NCBI GenBank assembly: GCA_020444245.1
Contig: JAHLLI010000007.1
Coordinates: 1-64,000 of the forward strand
Length of the DNA stretch: 64,000 nucleotides
From: Actinomycetales bacterium
Lineage (GTDB): Bacteria > Actinomycetota > Actinomycetes > Actinomycetales > Cellulomonadaceae
Reading direction: 5' to 3'
The notes beneath the pieces are model-generated. The model searched no databases and was not told where the DNA came from. It worked only from the letters and a program-made list of their open reading frames with translations. Positions within the stretch are counted from its first letter, which is position 1. Every line of letters begins with the position of its first letter. A program made the translations under genes and the position numbers. Of this stretch, positions 31,358 through 39,175 are shown in pieces.

Positions 31358-32278
31358 TCACCAGGTGTGCGCCGACGAGGCAGAAGATGCGCGCTTGGCG
31401 ACGCCTGGCTGTGGACGAGACTCCCGCTCGAGCACCTGTGCATAGTGACGCGCCTCAGAAGGGCGAGCCGGCGTTGTGCGGATAAGCGTGCCCGCAAGTG
31501 CTCGGTGCACGTCGGGCGCATCCAGGGCGCGCGGCCCATGGGCGATCAGCCTTGCGAGTAGGCCTTGCCGATCTGCTGAGCCGCGCAAGAGGACCGTGAG
31601 CCGGCGCGCCTGCCAGGGAGGGATTGCGAGGCGATCGGCCAGCGGTCGCCAGCCGACGACGGTCCTTCCCTCGCCGAGCGGCACCTCCATGATGGCGACC
31701 TCGCCGACGATCTCCTTCGCCTTCTCGCCACTCCAGCCGGAGTCGGCAAGAGCGCCGGCGGCGAGGTCGAGCGCGGCAGCCACCGGGGTCGGAGGTCCGC
31801 CTCTCGCCGCCGTGTCCAGGGCGATGTCGAGGCCCTCGCTGAGCAGTGGTTCGAGCGAGATCGGCCGAGTGACCCGTCCGGCACGTTCGTCGGCGTCGTA
31901 CACCCAGCCGCGGCGCCTAGCGGTACCCCACCGCGCTGCGAGGATCTCGCCAAGCACCGCGCGGCGAGCGGTCTGCCAGATCACTCCCCACGGCGACTTC
32001 ATGGCCCGCAGGTGTGGGTCGCGGAGCTTCAGCCACACCGCTTCCCACGCCGCCATCTCGCCCTCCCACGCATCGCCACCTCGCAGGCCGGTGTCGATCG
32101 TGAGCGGGCGGATGAGCTCACAGCGGATGTACGTCAGCAGGTTGGTTGCGGTCTCGCCGTCCCACCCTTCGCCGTCGATGACGGCGAGAGCGTCGCGCAG
32201 GCCTCGCGAGTCGCGAGTGATCGCCTGGAGGTACGAAGTGTGGACGTCGAGGGTCGGTGTGCTGCGCTGCGTTGGCAT
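31358..32278 (-). CDS. Conserved ICE protein, unknown function
   Basis: 306 aa, start ATG 32278 after GGAGG. I do not recognise a domain. The middle has an ordered helical pattern (CELIRPLTIDTGLRGGDAWE, WEAVWLKLRDPHLRAMKSPW) and WQARRLTVLLRGSADRQGLL near the C-terminus looks like a helix-turn-helix region. It is likely part of the ICE backbone, because a decayed copy of about 120 bases recurs at 35973-36092 and its upstream site (32324-32344) recurs before both excisionase genes. A role in regulation or replication of the element is inferred from that. Confidence 0.65.
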   Translation of the reverse strand: MPTQRSTPTLDVHTSYLQAITRDSRGLRDALAVIDGEGWDGETATNLLTYIRCELIRPLTIDTGLRGGDAWEGEMAAWEAVWLKLRDPHLRAMKSPWGVIWQTARRAVLGEILAARWGTARRRGWVYDADERAGRVTRPISLEPLLSEGLDIALDTAARGGPPTPVAAALDLAAGALADSGWSGEKAKEIVGEVAIMEVPLGEGRTVVGWRPLADRLAIPPWQARRLTVLLRGSADRQGLLARLIAHGPRALDAPDVHRALAGTLIRTTPARPSEARHYAQVLERESRPQPGVAKRASSASSAHTW

Positions 32279-32323
32279 GGTCGCCTCCGGGTGTCGACTG
32301 GACACCGGAGACGCTGCTCAGGG

Positions 32324-32344
32324 GCGATAGCCGAAACGATGACG
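32324..32344 (-). promoter_or_regulatory. Shared ICE regulatory site, copy 1
   Basis: GCGATAGCCG, two variable bases, ACGATGACG, lying 46 bases upstream of the ATG at 32278. The same 21-base site is found 42 bases upstream of the ATGs at 37382 and 38934. Equal spacing and conservation in otherwise diverged flanks (this copy) indicate an operator or promoter element for one element-encoded regulator. Confidence 0.6.
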
Positions 32345-32408
32345 CACACGACGTCGCAGTTCAGGGGCGGGCCGAGGCCCGGTCTGCACTCGATGACGGG
32401 GTCCATTT

Positions 32409-32429
32409 CGTCATCGATGAGCGATGACG
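32409..32429. promoter_or_regulatory. CGTCATCG palindrome
   Basis: CGTCATCG and its exact reverse complement CGATGACG, separated by ATGAG. Another copy of the octamer lies at 32439-32446 and a CGATGACG at 32392-32399. The octamer is part of the 21-base site at 32324. This cluster between divergent genes looks like a multi-site operator. Confidence 0.5.
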
Positions 32430-32595
32430 GGCAGCGATCGTCATCGAGCTCCTGGCCGCCCGTCGGCAGGACATGGCCCCAAGGAGCGAGGTCAGGGAGT
32501 CGCCAGCACCGGCGATGGAGTTGGTTTCACCCGCGAAGAGGCGAAGGTCCGTCCGACCGCTCCAGTAGCGTCAGTGAAGCCTTAGGACGGTGAAA

Positions 32596-33456
32596 ATGCC
32601 CGCAACGACGCCAACGACGACGACCCGCGAGACGGTCATCGGAATCTGGGCTCGCGTGTGGGATCTCGCTCCCGCTGCCGTGGCGAACCAGGTCCCCGGA
32701 GCACCGCAGCTCGAAGCGCTGTGCGCGCACACCGGGTCGGCCCTGCGCCTCGGAGCAAGGGCACTGCAAGCAAAGGCGCGGTACCGGCCCGGAGATCCCT
32801 TTCCGCTCGATGCGTGGCTCGCGGAGACAGAGCAGAAGGCCGCCGAAACACGAGGGCTGCGGGCCACCGACGACCGGAAGGCTCGCGCTCACGCCGCGGG
32901 AGTCGTCCAGAACCGCTCGGCAGATGCACTTCGCCGGGTCGAGGGGTTTCCCGCCTGGGTCGTGGAGGACGCACTCGAGCGCCTTGCGGAACGACTTGCC
33001 ACTGCGGAGGTCGAGGAGTTGAGGCTACGGCGGCGCGCTCCGCGATACCGCCGGGACCCGGCGCTCGCGCATTCCGGTGCCGTGCATGTCGCCGCCGATG
33101 ACACAGAGGTCGCGATCGTGGCGGTGCTGAGTCAGACAGCGCCGCGATGGACGTACTCGAGCACACCCGATGGCCGAATGTTCACCCATGCGCGTCACGG
33201 ATACAGCGCCGAGGGGGACCGGTCCTACGTCGATGGGCTGTCGGACGTCGTCGACACCGTGTCGGACGTCATCGCGCGCCATCGCGGGGGTTTGGGAGGG
33301 CGCGTCTACATCACCCAGCGCCACGTCGAGTGTGCAGACTGCGAACTGGTCATCGCTTGGGTCGGAGCCAGCGCCGGCACAAGGCGTACTGCGGTCGGGA
33401 CGTGCTCGGCTGTCGCGGACCGCCTCTCACGCCCGGGTCGCGTAGTACGCCGCTGA
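32596..33456 (+). CDS. Hypothetical protein of the ICE
   Basis: 286 aa. Start ATG 32596 with AGGA 8 bases upstream; a GTG two codons earlier is too close to that site. The N-terminal half is helical and charged (VEDALERLAERLATAEVEEL, then basic RLRRRAPRYRR). The C-terminal half is beta-rich, with VYITQRHVECADCELVIAWV carrying a CxxC. No family recognised. It is divergent from the conserved ICE gene across the operator cluster, so the two may share control. Confidence 0.5.
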   Translation: MPATTPTTTTRETVIGIWARVWDLAPAAVANQVPGAPQLEALCAHTGSALRLGARALQAKARYRPGDPFPLDAWLAETEQKAAETRGLRATDDRKARAHAAGVVQNRSADALRRVEGFPAWVVEDALERLAERLATAEVEELRLRRRAPRYRRDPALAHSGAVHVAADDTEVAIVAVLSQTAPRWTYSSTPDGRMFTHARHGYSAEGDRSYVDGLSDVVDTVSDVIARHRGGLGGRVYITQRHVECADCELVIAWVGASAGTRRTAVGTCSAVADRLSRPGRVVRR

Positions 33457-33735
33457 ATGCGCGCGCCGTGACGCCTGTCGGCGAACGGTCGCTGAGCAAG
33501 CAACACGCTGATAGGACTGTCACGAGGGTCCGTGGTACCTCGCCGGAGTGAGCGCTGGCGGGCAGCATGGGGCTCGATAAGGGGCCGGAGTGTCGCCGTG
33601 CTGTTCACGTCGGCGGGGCTTGCGCTCTGCCGCCGCCGTCCCACGTTCAGGGCAAGAACGGCTCGACCCGCGCCCACTGCTCGTCAAAGAACACCTAGTA
33701 CAGGACGACGCCACGAGCACAGACTCCGGCGCCCC
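33457..33735. other. Short gap, nothing recognised
   Basis: About 280 bases between two convergent hypothetical genes. Frames here are not protein-like and I see no strong terminator hairpin. Confidence 0.4.
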
Positions 33736-34767
33736 TCACCCCCGGTGTGGGTCACCACGCCCTAGCTTCACGCGTAGGTATCGGTCGTTGTCGGGCCGCA
33801 CGGTGCCGAGGCCGGCTCTCTGCCAGGCTGCGATCTCAGCCGGGCTCGAGCGGACATCCGCGTTCGTGCGGTTGATGTAGATGCTTCGCTCGCCGGCGAG
33901 GTGGACCACCTTGCCGTAGCCGGGCCACGGCGCTTCTGGGGCTATGAGCTCGAGCCCGAGCGCTTCGCAAACCCGGACGAGCGGCGGGACCTGCGACTGC
34001 GGCGTTCCGGCGGGAATGGCGTCAGCCTTGAGGCGCTTCCGCGGAGCCTCAACCTCGCCCGGTTCGGCAGTCGCGCGAGCATGTCCAGCCACTTCTTGAG
34101 GGCCCGGGATGGGAGCGCCCGATGCCGGACCGCCGCCGGTGAGGAATTCCTGCACTGCTTTCCAGGGCCCCGAAGTCAGCTGGGGTGAGATCGGTGCCGG
34201 ATCGACGATCACGCCCATGGCCGTCCTCACCTCTGGCGGGAGCTGCCCGAGTCTCGGGCGTTTGACCACGACGAGGCGTTCACCGCGGGCGGCAAGAGGT
34301 ACGACGGCTTCGATGAGCCAGCGTCGAATGAAGGCCGACGTTGGCAGCAACCTGACCAGGCGCTGGTTGTCGGGCTCGGCGCTGATTCTGGGGCTCCGAT
34401 AGGGCGAAGCGTTTATCCAGACCGCGTCACCGCGGTAGACGAGCGGTCCGTAGTTCGCGCGGTCGTAGTACGGGGAGACGTTCGACCAGTCCGCGCTCTC
34501 TGGGTTGCGAATGCGTCCCAGATAGCGCTCGAACGCCTCGGCATCGGGGAACTCGTCCGGCGTCGTAGTCGGGCTGTAGCCGCCGTTGGCGCCGAGGATG
34601 ACGACCTTCGCCGATGCCACCGGACCAAGGTATGGACAGGTCGGGTAGTCGAGGTTGAACGAGTGCTGCCCCGCCAGAACGGCCCGGTCGTCCGGATGGG
34701 TCCATTGGCCCGTGGCCTCATCCCGTGCGAATCGCGCCCAGTACTCGACGATGTCGCTCAGGTGCAC
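33736..34767 (-). CDS. Hypothetical protein, possibly uracil-DNA-glycosylase-fold
   Basis: 343 aa. GTG start at 34767 with GGAGG seven bases upstream. The N-terminal half has SFNLDYPTCPYLGPVASAKV followed by VILGANGGYSP, an arrangement that resembles the P-x-G..v-i-G entry of uracil-DNA-glycosylase-like folds, then VWINASPYRSPR. The C-terminal 90 residues (YINRTNADVRSSPAEIAAWQ) look like a separate small domain. Family membership is a guess by eye; what is firm is a single well-started ORF with normal composition. Confidence 0.55.
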   Translation of the reverse strand: MHLSDIVEYWARFARDEATGQWTHPDDRAVLAGQHSFNLDYPTCPYLGPVASAKVVILGANGGYSPTTTPDEFPDAEAFERYLGRIRNPESADWSNVSPYYDRANYGPLVYRGDAVWINASPYRSPRISAEPDNQRLVRLLPTSAFIRRWLIEAVVPLAARGERLVVVKRPRLGQLPPEVRTAMGVIVDPAPISPQLTSGPWKAVQEFLTGGGPASGAPIPGPQEVAGHARATAEPGEVEAPRKRLKADAIPAGTPQSQVPPLVRVCEALGLELIAPEAPWPGYGKVVHLAGERSIYINRTNADVRSSPAEIAAWQRAGLGTVRPDNDRYLRVKLGRGDPHRG

Positions 34768-35177
34768 GGCTGGCCTCCTCGCTTGACAGGGAGGCTATCG
34801 CCCGTGGATCGCTCAGACGTCACTCCCGTGCGTAAGGCTCCCACCTCAGTCCCCGGTGACGGCGTCGGTGACTTGCTCGGCGAAGCGCTCGGCTGCGTCC
34901 GACGACCTTGGGGCGACTCCGGCGGCCGTCGAGGGAAGGACCGAGATCGACCGGGCGACACAGCGCTGGCGGGCGGCCTCGTATTACACCGCTCCATCAA
35001 TGCGTTCTCGTCGCGTCCGCACCACTCTGCCCACCGCCGTCCCGCCTGGGGTGCCCAAGGGGGAGCCGAAGTACGTTCCGTCGACGTGGGCAAAGATGGA
35101 TTGTCACGGACGGAAATGAACGCTGACCTGCGGAAACGTGACGCAGCGGATGGTCGGAATGGGCCAAAGCGCACACA
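34768..35177. other. Gene-free stretch left of the internal att copy
   Basis: About 410 bases. No frame has a ribosome binding site plus protein-like content. It probably contains decayed remains of an older element end, because it abuts the tRNA-Pro 3' fragment at 35178, where an integrase or excisionase would normally sit. Confidence 0.4.
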
Positions 35178-35218
35178 GGGGGTCAAGGGGTCGTGGGCGA
35201 ATCCCGCCATCCCGACAG
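35178..35218 (+). repeat. Internal att-like copy: decayed 3' part of tRNA-Pro(GGG)
   Basis: GGGGGTCAAGGGGTCG begins in the anticodon loop; a T-arm GTGGGCGAATCCCGC and the acceptor strand CATCCCGACAG follow. The first 16 and last 11 bases equal those of the terminal att at 44928-44970. The T-arm differs in stem bases and lacks the TT of the T-loop (GTGGG-TT-CGAATCCCGC would be canonical), so it comes from another tRNA-Pro allele and has decayed. Confidence 0.75.
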
Positions 35219-35232
35219 TGAAGGAGTAGGTC

Positions 35233-35266
35233 AGGGGCCCGCACCGCTCCGGCGGGGCGAGCCCCT
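35233..35266 (+). terminator. Hairpin after the internal tRNA-Pro fragment
   Basis: AGGGGC at 35233-35238 pairs with GCCCCT at 35261-35266, with an inner CCGC/GCGG. It holds the same position relative to the tRNA fragment as the terminator at 44988-45017, so tRNA-flanking host sequence was carried along with this copy. Confidence 0.5.
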
Positions 35267-35300
35267 TGGCATCCCGGCCCTCGGTCTCCTGGCTGATGGC

Positions 35301-35711
35301 ATGATCGTCTCCGTGAAGCGCCCCGACCCAGGCCCCGGCGGTGATCGCGAGGGGCGACGCCGTCGCCGCTCGCGCATTGCCGGTATCGCCGCTGCGGGCC
35401 TCACGTTCAGCATCACCCTGCACTGGCTCGTCCGCGAAGCCTTCTGGACCGTTGCTGCCAGCTCGGGCGCCGACGTCGTGGCGGCGGACTTCGAGAAACC
35501 TTCGCAGGTGATCTGGTCTTTCGTCATCGCCGTGATCGTGGCAGGGGTCGCCGGGCGGCGGGCGCACGACGACCTCAAGCGTTCCGTCGTCGGTCGCGAG
35601 GAGCGGGTGCGGCTGGGTCCTACGCTCTGGGCGCCGGTCATCGGCGGCTCGGTGGCCTACGGGATCCTGCTCTTCCTGTTCTTCAACACGCGGGACAGCG
35701 TCTTCGTGTAG
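35301..35711 (+). CDS. Small membrane protein, unknown function
   Basis: 136 aa starting at ATG 35301. A basic head (REGRRRRRSR) is followed by membrane segments at about 32-55 (IAGIAAAGLTFSITLHWLV), 70-85 (VIWSFVIAVIVAGVAG) and 112-132 (APVIGGSVAYGILLFLFF). No family recognised. It lies just to the right of the internal tRNA-Pro fragment, where host sequence or the left end of a second element would be expected. Confidence 0.5.
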   Translation: MIVSVKRPDPGPGGDREGRRRRRSRIAGIAAAGLTFSITLHWLVREAFWTVAASSGADVVAADFEKPSQVIWSFVIAVIVAGVAGRRAHDDLKRSVVGREERVRLGPTLWAPVIGGSVAYGILLFLFFNTRDSVFV

Positions 35712-35753
35712 GTGCATGCCTTGGAGACACGGGAGCACGACGGCCTTCCTCGT

Positions 35754-35935
35754 TCAGCCCCCGGCGCTGTACGGCAGCAGCGCCTCGAGGTCCACGGCCT
35801 CCTCGTCTTCGCGAACTCGCGGCTGGTCGCCACGACGATCGTCGCGCCCACCAGGCCCGCGACGTCGGTCACCTTCACCAAGCTGCTCGCCGGCGCGTTG
35901 TGGGCGGCCGGGCCGGCCAGCAGCGCGACGTTCAC
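35754..35935 (-). pseudogene. Frameshifted gene fragment
   Basis: The minus strand reads NVALLAGPAAHNAPASSLVK then VTDVAGLVGATIVVATSREF in one frame and continues as EDEEAVDLEALLPYSAGG in another frame before a stop. The joined sequence has good protein character, so this looks like the decayed C-terminal piece of a coding gene. I cannot name the family. Confidence 0.4.
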
Positions 35936-35972
35936 GCTCCCGCCGGTGAGGGCGGCGAGCGCGTCCGGGATG

Positions 35973-36092
35973 CTGCCAGATCACCACACGGCGGTTTCGA
36001 CCACACCGTTTCCCACGCGGCCGTCTCACCTGCCCAGACGTCGCCACCTCGCAGGCCGGTGTCGAAAGTGAGCGGGCGGATGAGCTCGCAGC
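35973..36092 (-). pseudogene. Decayed partial copy of the conserved ICE gene at 31358-32278
   Basis: CTGCCAGATCAC at 35973, and the near-identical stretch GCCACCTCGCAGGCCGGTGT followed by GAGCGGGCGGATGAGCTC ending near 36092, match bases around 31974-32130 inside the intact gene, with an internal deletion of about 40 bases. On the minus strand it would read CELIRPLTFDTGLRGGD, against CELIRPLTIDTGLRGGD in the intact protein. No open frame is kept. Confidence 0.75.
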
Positions 36093-36268
36093 ACGATGAC
36101 GTCGAGCGATGGCAATGAAGGGTGTGCGGCCCAGACGGTTCGTCACCGATGAGAGCTGGTAGGGGAGGAGCCCGTCATCGTCTCGGCTACTCGCGCCGGC
36201 CTGGCTGGCTCCTTATGCGACTCCGCGAAGGCCGCCAGGACCATCGAGATGCTGACGGTGGGGAGCGC

Positions 36269-36940
36269 TCAGCTGTCGGGCTCTCTGGTCAGGTACACCG
36301 GGTGCGACGCCGGGTAGGGCGGGCGGGTCGTCCGTGAATCGAACTCCGCCGCCGGTAGCGCCCGTAGCGTCGGCTTCTGACCATCCTTGAGGAGGGCAGG
36401 ACGGTCGGCGTCAGCAAGCCTCCGCATCAAACTCAGCCGAATCGGCTCGATGACCTCATCGAGGCGCTCCGTCACCGCGTCGACCAGGGCAACGAAGCTG
36501 CGCACCTGCTCCGGGGGCATCGGACTCGAGATGTTGGGAGCCGTGACGTCGAGAACCTCGAGTGTCTCGGCGTCGAGAACGCCGAGGGCGTAGGTCACCG
36601 ACAGGTCGGACTGGGAGTGCGCGATGGTGCGGTTGCGGAACACCGCAACGAGTTCATGAGTCGCGACGAGCGCTTGAGGTATCTCGACGAAGACCGTCAC
36701 TGGTCGCCGGACCTTCGAGGGGAAGAAGGTGCGGCAGTAGGCCATGGCCGCGTTGGCCACGAGGGATCGCTCAGCGTCCCGCAACGGCGAGTCGGGATCG
36801 GGCATGGACCGCAAAGCCAGTTCGAGCGCGTCTCGGGCCTCGACCAAGTCGGCCGCGTGGCTGGACAGCTCGATGAAGAGGCGAGCGTCATCGGAGTCGT
36901 CGACCATCACGAACTCGAACCGCCGCCCGTCAGGACTCAC
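36269..36940 (-). CDS. Hypothetical protein with a HEPN-like RX5H motif
   Basis: 223 aa; GTG start at 36940, with an ATG at 36907 as alternative. Mostly helical. FRNRTIAHS places R102 and H108 in the RX4-6H spacing of HEPN ribonucleases, preceded by the helix ALVATHELVAVF. HEPN proteins act as RNases in toxin-antitoxin and abortive-infection systems. No obvious MNT or antitoxin partner is adjacent. The C-terminus is basic and Pro-rich. The HEPN call is by motif only. Confidence 0.5.
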   Translation of the reverse strand: MSPDGRRFEFVMVDDSDDARLFIELSSHAADLVEARDALELALRSMPDPDSPLRDAERSLVANAAMAYCRTFFPSKVRRPVTVFVEIPQALVATHELVAVFRNRTIAHSQSDLSVTYALGVLDAETLEVLDVTAPNISSPMPPEQVRSFVALVDAVTERLDEVIEPIRLSLMRRLADADRPALLKDGQKPTLRALPAAEFDSRTTRPPYPASHPVYLTREPDS

Positions 36941-37085
36941 AGCTCGAGTATGGCGGGACCCGCGTGGCCAGGTCTGCCAACTGGGATCCCAGGCATATGG
37001 AGCTCGTGGCCGGCCGGCGTCGTCGGCGCAAGGTCACCCAGCCGGGCGTTGGACGGCCAGACGACGCGGCGTACGGGCGGGATCT

Positions 37086-37382
37086 CTAGGCTTCCCGCCG
37101 CCCAGGTGTCGACGGCCGTGTCGCCAGGAACTCGTCGATCGCGGCTACGGGGATCTTGCAGAGCCGGCCGATGTGAACCGTGCGGAGCTCGCCTGTCGCG
37201 ATGAACTCGTAGAGCTTGCTCCGGCTGATGCCCAAGATCGCCGCCGCCTCCACGACGTTGAAGACGCGGCGCTCGTCAGCCTGCAGCGTGATGTTGATCA
37301 CCGGCTGCTCCACTTCACGGGCGCGCCGACGCCGCTGCTCGGTGCTGGTCGTGATCAGGCGAAGGGGACTGGTGCTGGTCAT
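37086..37382 (-). CDS. Excisionase/BldC-like helix-turn-helix protein
   Basis: 98 aa. A basic 35-residue head (with TTSTEQRRRRAREVEQP) precedes a MerR/excisionase-type winged HTH: VFNVVEAAAILGISRSKLYE, then FIATGELRTVHIG and IPVAAIDEFLATRP. Strong ribosome binding site AAGGAGGT lies before ATG 37382. Such proteins steer directionality of tyrosine integrases or act as small regulators. It is 6 kb away from the integrase, unusual for a dedicated excisionase. The N-terminal 45 codons plus upstream region recur at 38799-39011. Confidence 0.75.
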   Translation of the reverse strand: MTSTSPLRLITTSTEQRRRRAREVEQPVINITLQADERRVFNVVEAAAILGISRSKLYEFIATGELRTVHIGRLCKIPVAAIDEFLATRPSTPGRREA

Positions 37383-37459
37383 CGGGACCACCTCCTTGTC
37401 GAAGAGATCCAGGCTCGTCGGGCGCGATAGCCGGAACGATGACGATCCGCGGCGTCGAG
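37247..37459. repeat. 213-bp direct repeat, copy 1
   Basis: Bases 37247-37459 match 38799-39011 without gaps (constant offset 1552) and with roughly a dozen or so substitutions. The repeat covers the first 45 codons of the excisionase-like gene, its ribosome binding site and the 21-base regulatory site, and stops abruptly at both ends. Confidence 0.85.
37424..37444 (-). promoter_or_regulatory. Shared ICE regulatory site, copy 2
   Basis: Same 21-base site as at 32324 (GCGATAGCCG, GA, ACGATGACG), 42 bases upstream of ATG 37382. Confidence 0.6.
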
Positions 37460-37540
37460 GCACGTCAGCGGGGCCGAGGTCGAGCGCCGACGTGGCGTCC
37501 GGCATCTGCGCTCCCATTTCGCCAAGCCGCCTGACCATGG

Positions 37541-38158
37541 CTACGTCAAGAGGCCCCACAGCTTGACAACCCCCGCGATGAGCGCGCCGCCGAGCGCAGT
37601 GGCGAGGGTCCCTGCCACCACCTGTCCGAAGATGCCGATGGCACCGGCCGCTGTTCGCTGGGCGCGCGAGCTTTCGGGGCCAACGGCGTCGCGCAGGTTC
37701 GACGGCCAGCGAAGGAAGGCCGCGATCAGCCCGGTTACACCGCGTTCGCGTTCAGCGGCTTCCCGGGCCATCTGGGTGGCGGAGGCGATCGCTGCGTCCA
37801 ACGAAGCGATCACAGTCTCCGGGTGGAGTTGCTCGGGGTCCTTCAGGCTCATCTCCCAGTTGACCAGCGGGCTCACGTCGTTCAGCACATAGGCAGCATT
37901 CCTGATGGTGAACGATCCGCCGTGATCGGCATAGGCACGGCCAGCAGCGCCAGCTGCTGCGGCGACCGCTCGACGCTTCCGTTGCCAGGTCGCGTTGTCG
38001 GTGTTGCTCACGAACGCGTAGCTGAAGACGTCCTCCACGGCGTGTGCGTGGTTGATCAGGTCGACGAAGACCTCCCGAAACGTCACCAACAGTGCGGCGT
38101 CACGCGCATACCGCTTGCTTGGCTTCACAGAACGATCTTCGCGCATGTCGTCGTCCAT
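37541..38158 (-). CDS. Hypothetical protein with C-terminal membrane helix
   Basis: 205 aa. The soluble part is helical (LLVTFREVFVDLINHAHAVE; ADHGGSFTIRNAAYVLNDVS); the C-terminus is a single hydrophobic helix, IGIFGQVVAGTLATALGGAL onward to VKLWGLLT. That topology, a cytoplasmic domain tethered by a C-terminal helix, is common in abortive-infection effectors, but nothing more specific can be seen. ATG at 38158 or 38146. It sits between the two copies of the 213-bp repeat. Confidence 0.55.
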   Translation of the reverse strand: MDDDMREDRSVKPSKRYARDAALLVTFREVFVDLINHAHAVEDVFSYAFVSNTDNATWQRKRRAVAAAAGAAGRAYADHGGSFTIRNAAYVLNDVSPLVNWEMSLKDPEQLHPETVIASLDAAIASATQMAREAAERERGVTGLIAAFLRWPSNLRDAVGPESSRAQRTAAGAIGIFGQVVAGTLATALGGALIAGVVKLWGLLT

Positions 38159-38595
38159 CCCAAGGGCCCAACGTTGGGGCTGGGAGCAGGTCGATCGATG
38201 CGGCGTCGCACCGGCTGTGCGGTGTCCACAGCCGCGGCTCCAGCTGCCAACGCGGTGCCGAGCTGTTCTCGTGCCGGAGGCGCACCCGCCGGGAGCCGGC
38301 GGGTGCGCCCCTCGGTCGTCGTCCGCTGTGGCCGCGCGAGTGGCAGGCGAATCCCGTCGCGCTCGACCGCCGCTGCGTGACCTGCGTGCTCTGCGGCTGA
38401 GCCGCCAGCTCCGGGCCCAAGCCCCGACCTGCGCTCCCGTGTTGCTGGAGAGCGCTCGCCCACGTGTGCACTGCGCGCCCTACCGCCTTGCACGCCGGCC
38501 GGCTCGTGTCAGTGTCGACGAGCACGGCCAGGAGGGGCGTAGATACAAGCAAGATGTGGCCTCCGTGCCGCCCACCGAACTCCGCCTCCGTCGCG
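38159..38595. other. Gene-poor stretch with a strong hairpin
   Basis: About 440 bases. One + frame ends in ANPVALDRRCVTCVLCG, which has a cysteine pattern of a small zinc-ribbon-like protein, but no start signal or wider protein character is seen. The only clear structure is the inverted repeat at 38279-38309. Confidence 0.4.
38279..38309. terminator. Perfect 14-bp hairpin
   Basis: GGCGCACCCGCCGG at 38279-38292 and its exact reverse complement at 38296-38309 with a 3-base loop. No T-tract follows on either strand, as is usual for actinobacterial terminators. It could end transcription entering from either side. Confidence 0.55.
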
Positions 38596-38934
38596 TCACT
38601 TCCCAACCAGCGCCGACACTTCGGCGGAAGACATAGACCACGGCCCGTTCTCGCATGTGGGGAACCCTGCGATCAAGTCCGGTTCGTCACGGCCGCTAAG
38701 CGCGGATGCAAGTCTCACGATTCGCGACGACTCCGCATTCACCCACTCTTCGGTTGCCAGGCACACGTCCGGCCAGGGCGCTCCGAGCTCGGCCAGCACC
38801 TCAACGACGTTGAAGACGCGGCGCTCGTCGGCCTGCAGCGTGATGTTGATCACCGGCTGCTCCACTTCTCGGACGCGCCGACGCCGCGGCTCGGTGCTGG
38901 TCGTGATCAGGCGAAGGGGACTGGTGCTGGTCAT
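38596..38934 (-). CDS. Chimeric excisionase-like protein with replaced C-terminus
   Basis: 112 aa from ATG 38934, preceded by AAGGAGGT. The first about 45 residues (to VINITLQADERRVFNVVEV) are nearly the same as in the 37086-37382 protein. After that the HTH is missing and an unrelated acidic tail follows (LAELGAPWPDVCLATEEWVN, then RIVRLASALSGRDEPDLIAG). It therefore keeps the head and promoter but not the DNA-binding domain. It may be a non-functional fusion or a decoy/dominant regulator. Confidence 0.55.
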   Translation of the reverse strand: MTSTSPLRLITTSTEPRRRRVREVEQPVINITLQADERRVFNVVEVLAELGAPWPDVCLATEEWVNAESSRIVRLASALSGRDEPDLIAGFPTCENGPWSMSSAEVSALVGK

Positions 38935-39011
38935 TGGGAAAACCTCCTTGTCGAAGAGATCCAGGGTCGTCGGGAGCGATAGCCGACACGATGACGATCC
39001 GCGGCGTCGAG
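38799..39011. repeat. 213-bp direct repeat, copy 2
   Basis: Second copy of the repeat at 37247-37459, same orientation. Left edge falls inside the chimeric gene at the point where the homology with the excisionase ends; right edge is about 77 bases upstream of the start codon. Confidence 0.85.
38976..38996 (-). promoter_or_regulatory. Shared ICE regulatory site, copy 3
   Basis: GCGATAGCCG, AC, ACGATGACG, 42 bases upstream of ATG 38934. A CGTCATCG octamer in the opposite sense lies at 39015-39022. Confidence 0.6.
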
Positions 39012-39175
39012 ACTCGTCATCGGCGCCTCATCGCGACGGGTGACGCGGCACCGGTGCTCGATGCACCGGGGACACCGACGCGACGGTCGGGCGGGCTCCT
39101 TGGAGCACGCTGTGCCGATCTCCACAGCTGCGCAACCGCCCTTGATCGTGGGTTGTCGCAGAGGCGCACACCTGG

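Noticed and set aside
35178-35218. Functional tRNA
   Set aside because: The 5' half is missing and the T-loop has lost its conserved TT.
34758-35738. 326-codon minus-strand frame
   Set aside because: It spans the internal tRNA fragment and the antisense of the small membrane gene, and is Pro/Arg/Ser-rich without domains.
38092-38400. 102-codon + frame ending in RRCVTCVLCG
   Set aside because: The cysteine pattern is suggestive, but there is no ribosome binding site, the frame overlaps the start of the 37541-38158 gene in antisense, and it contains the 14-bp hairpin.
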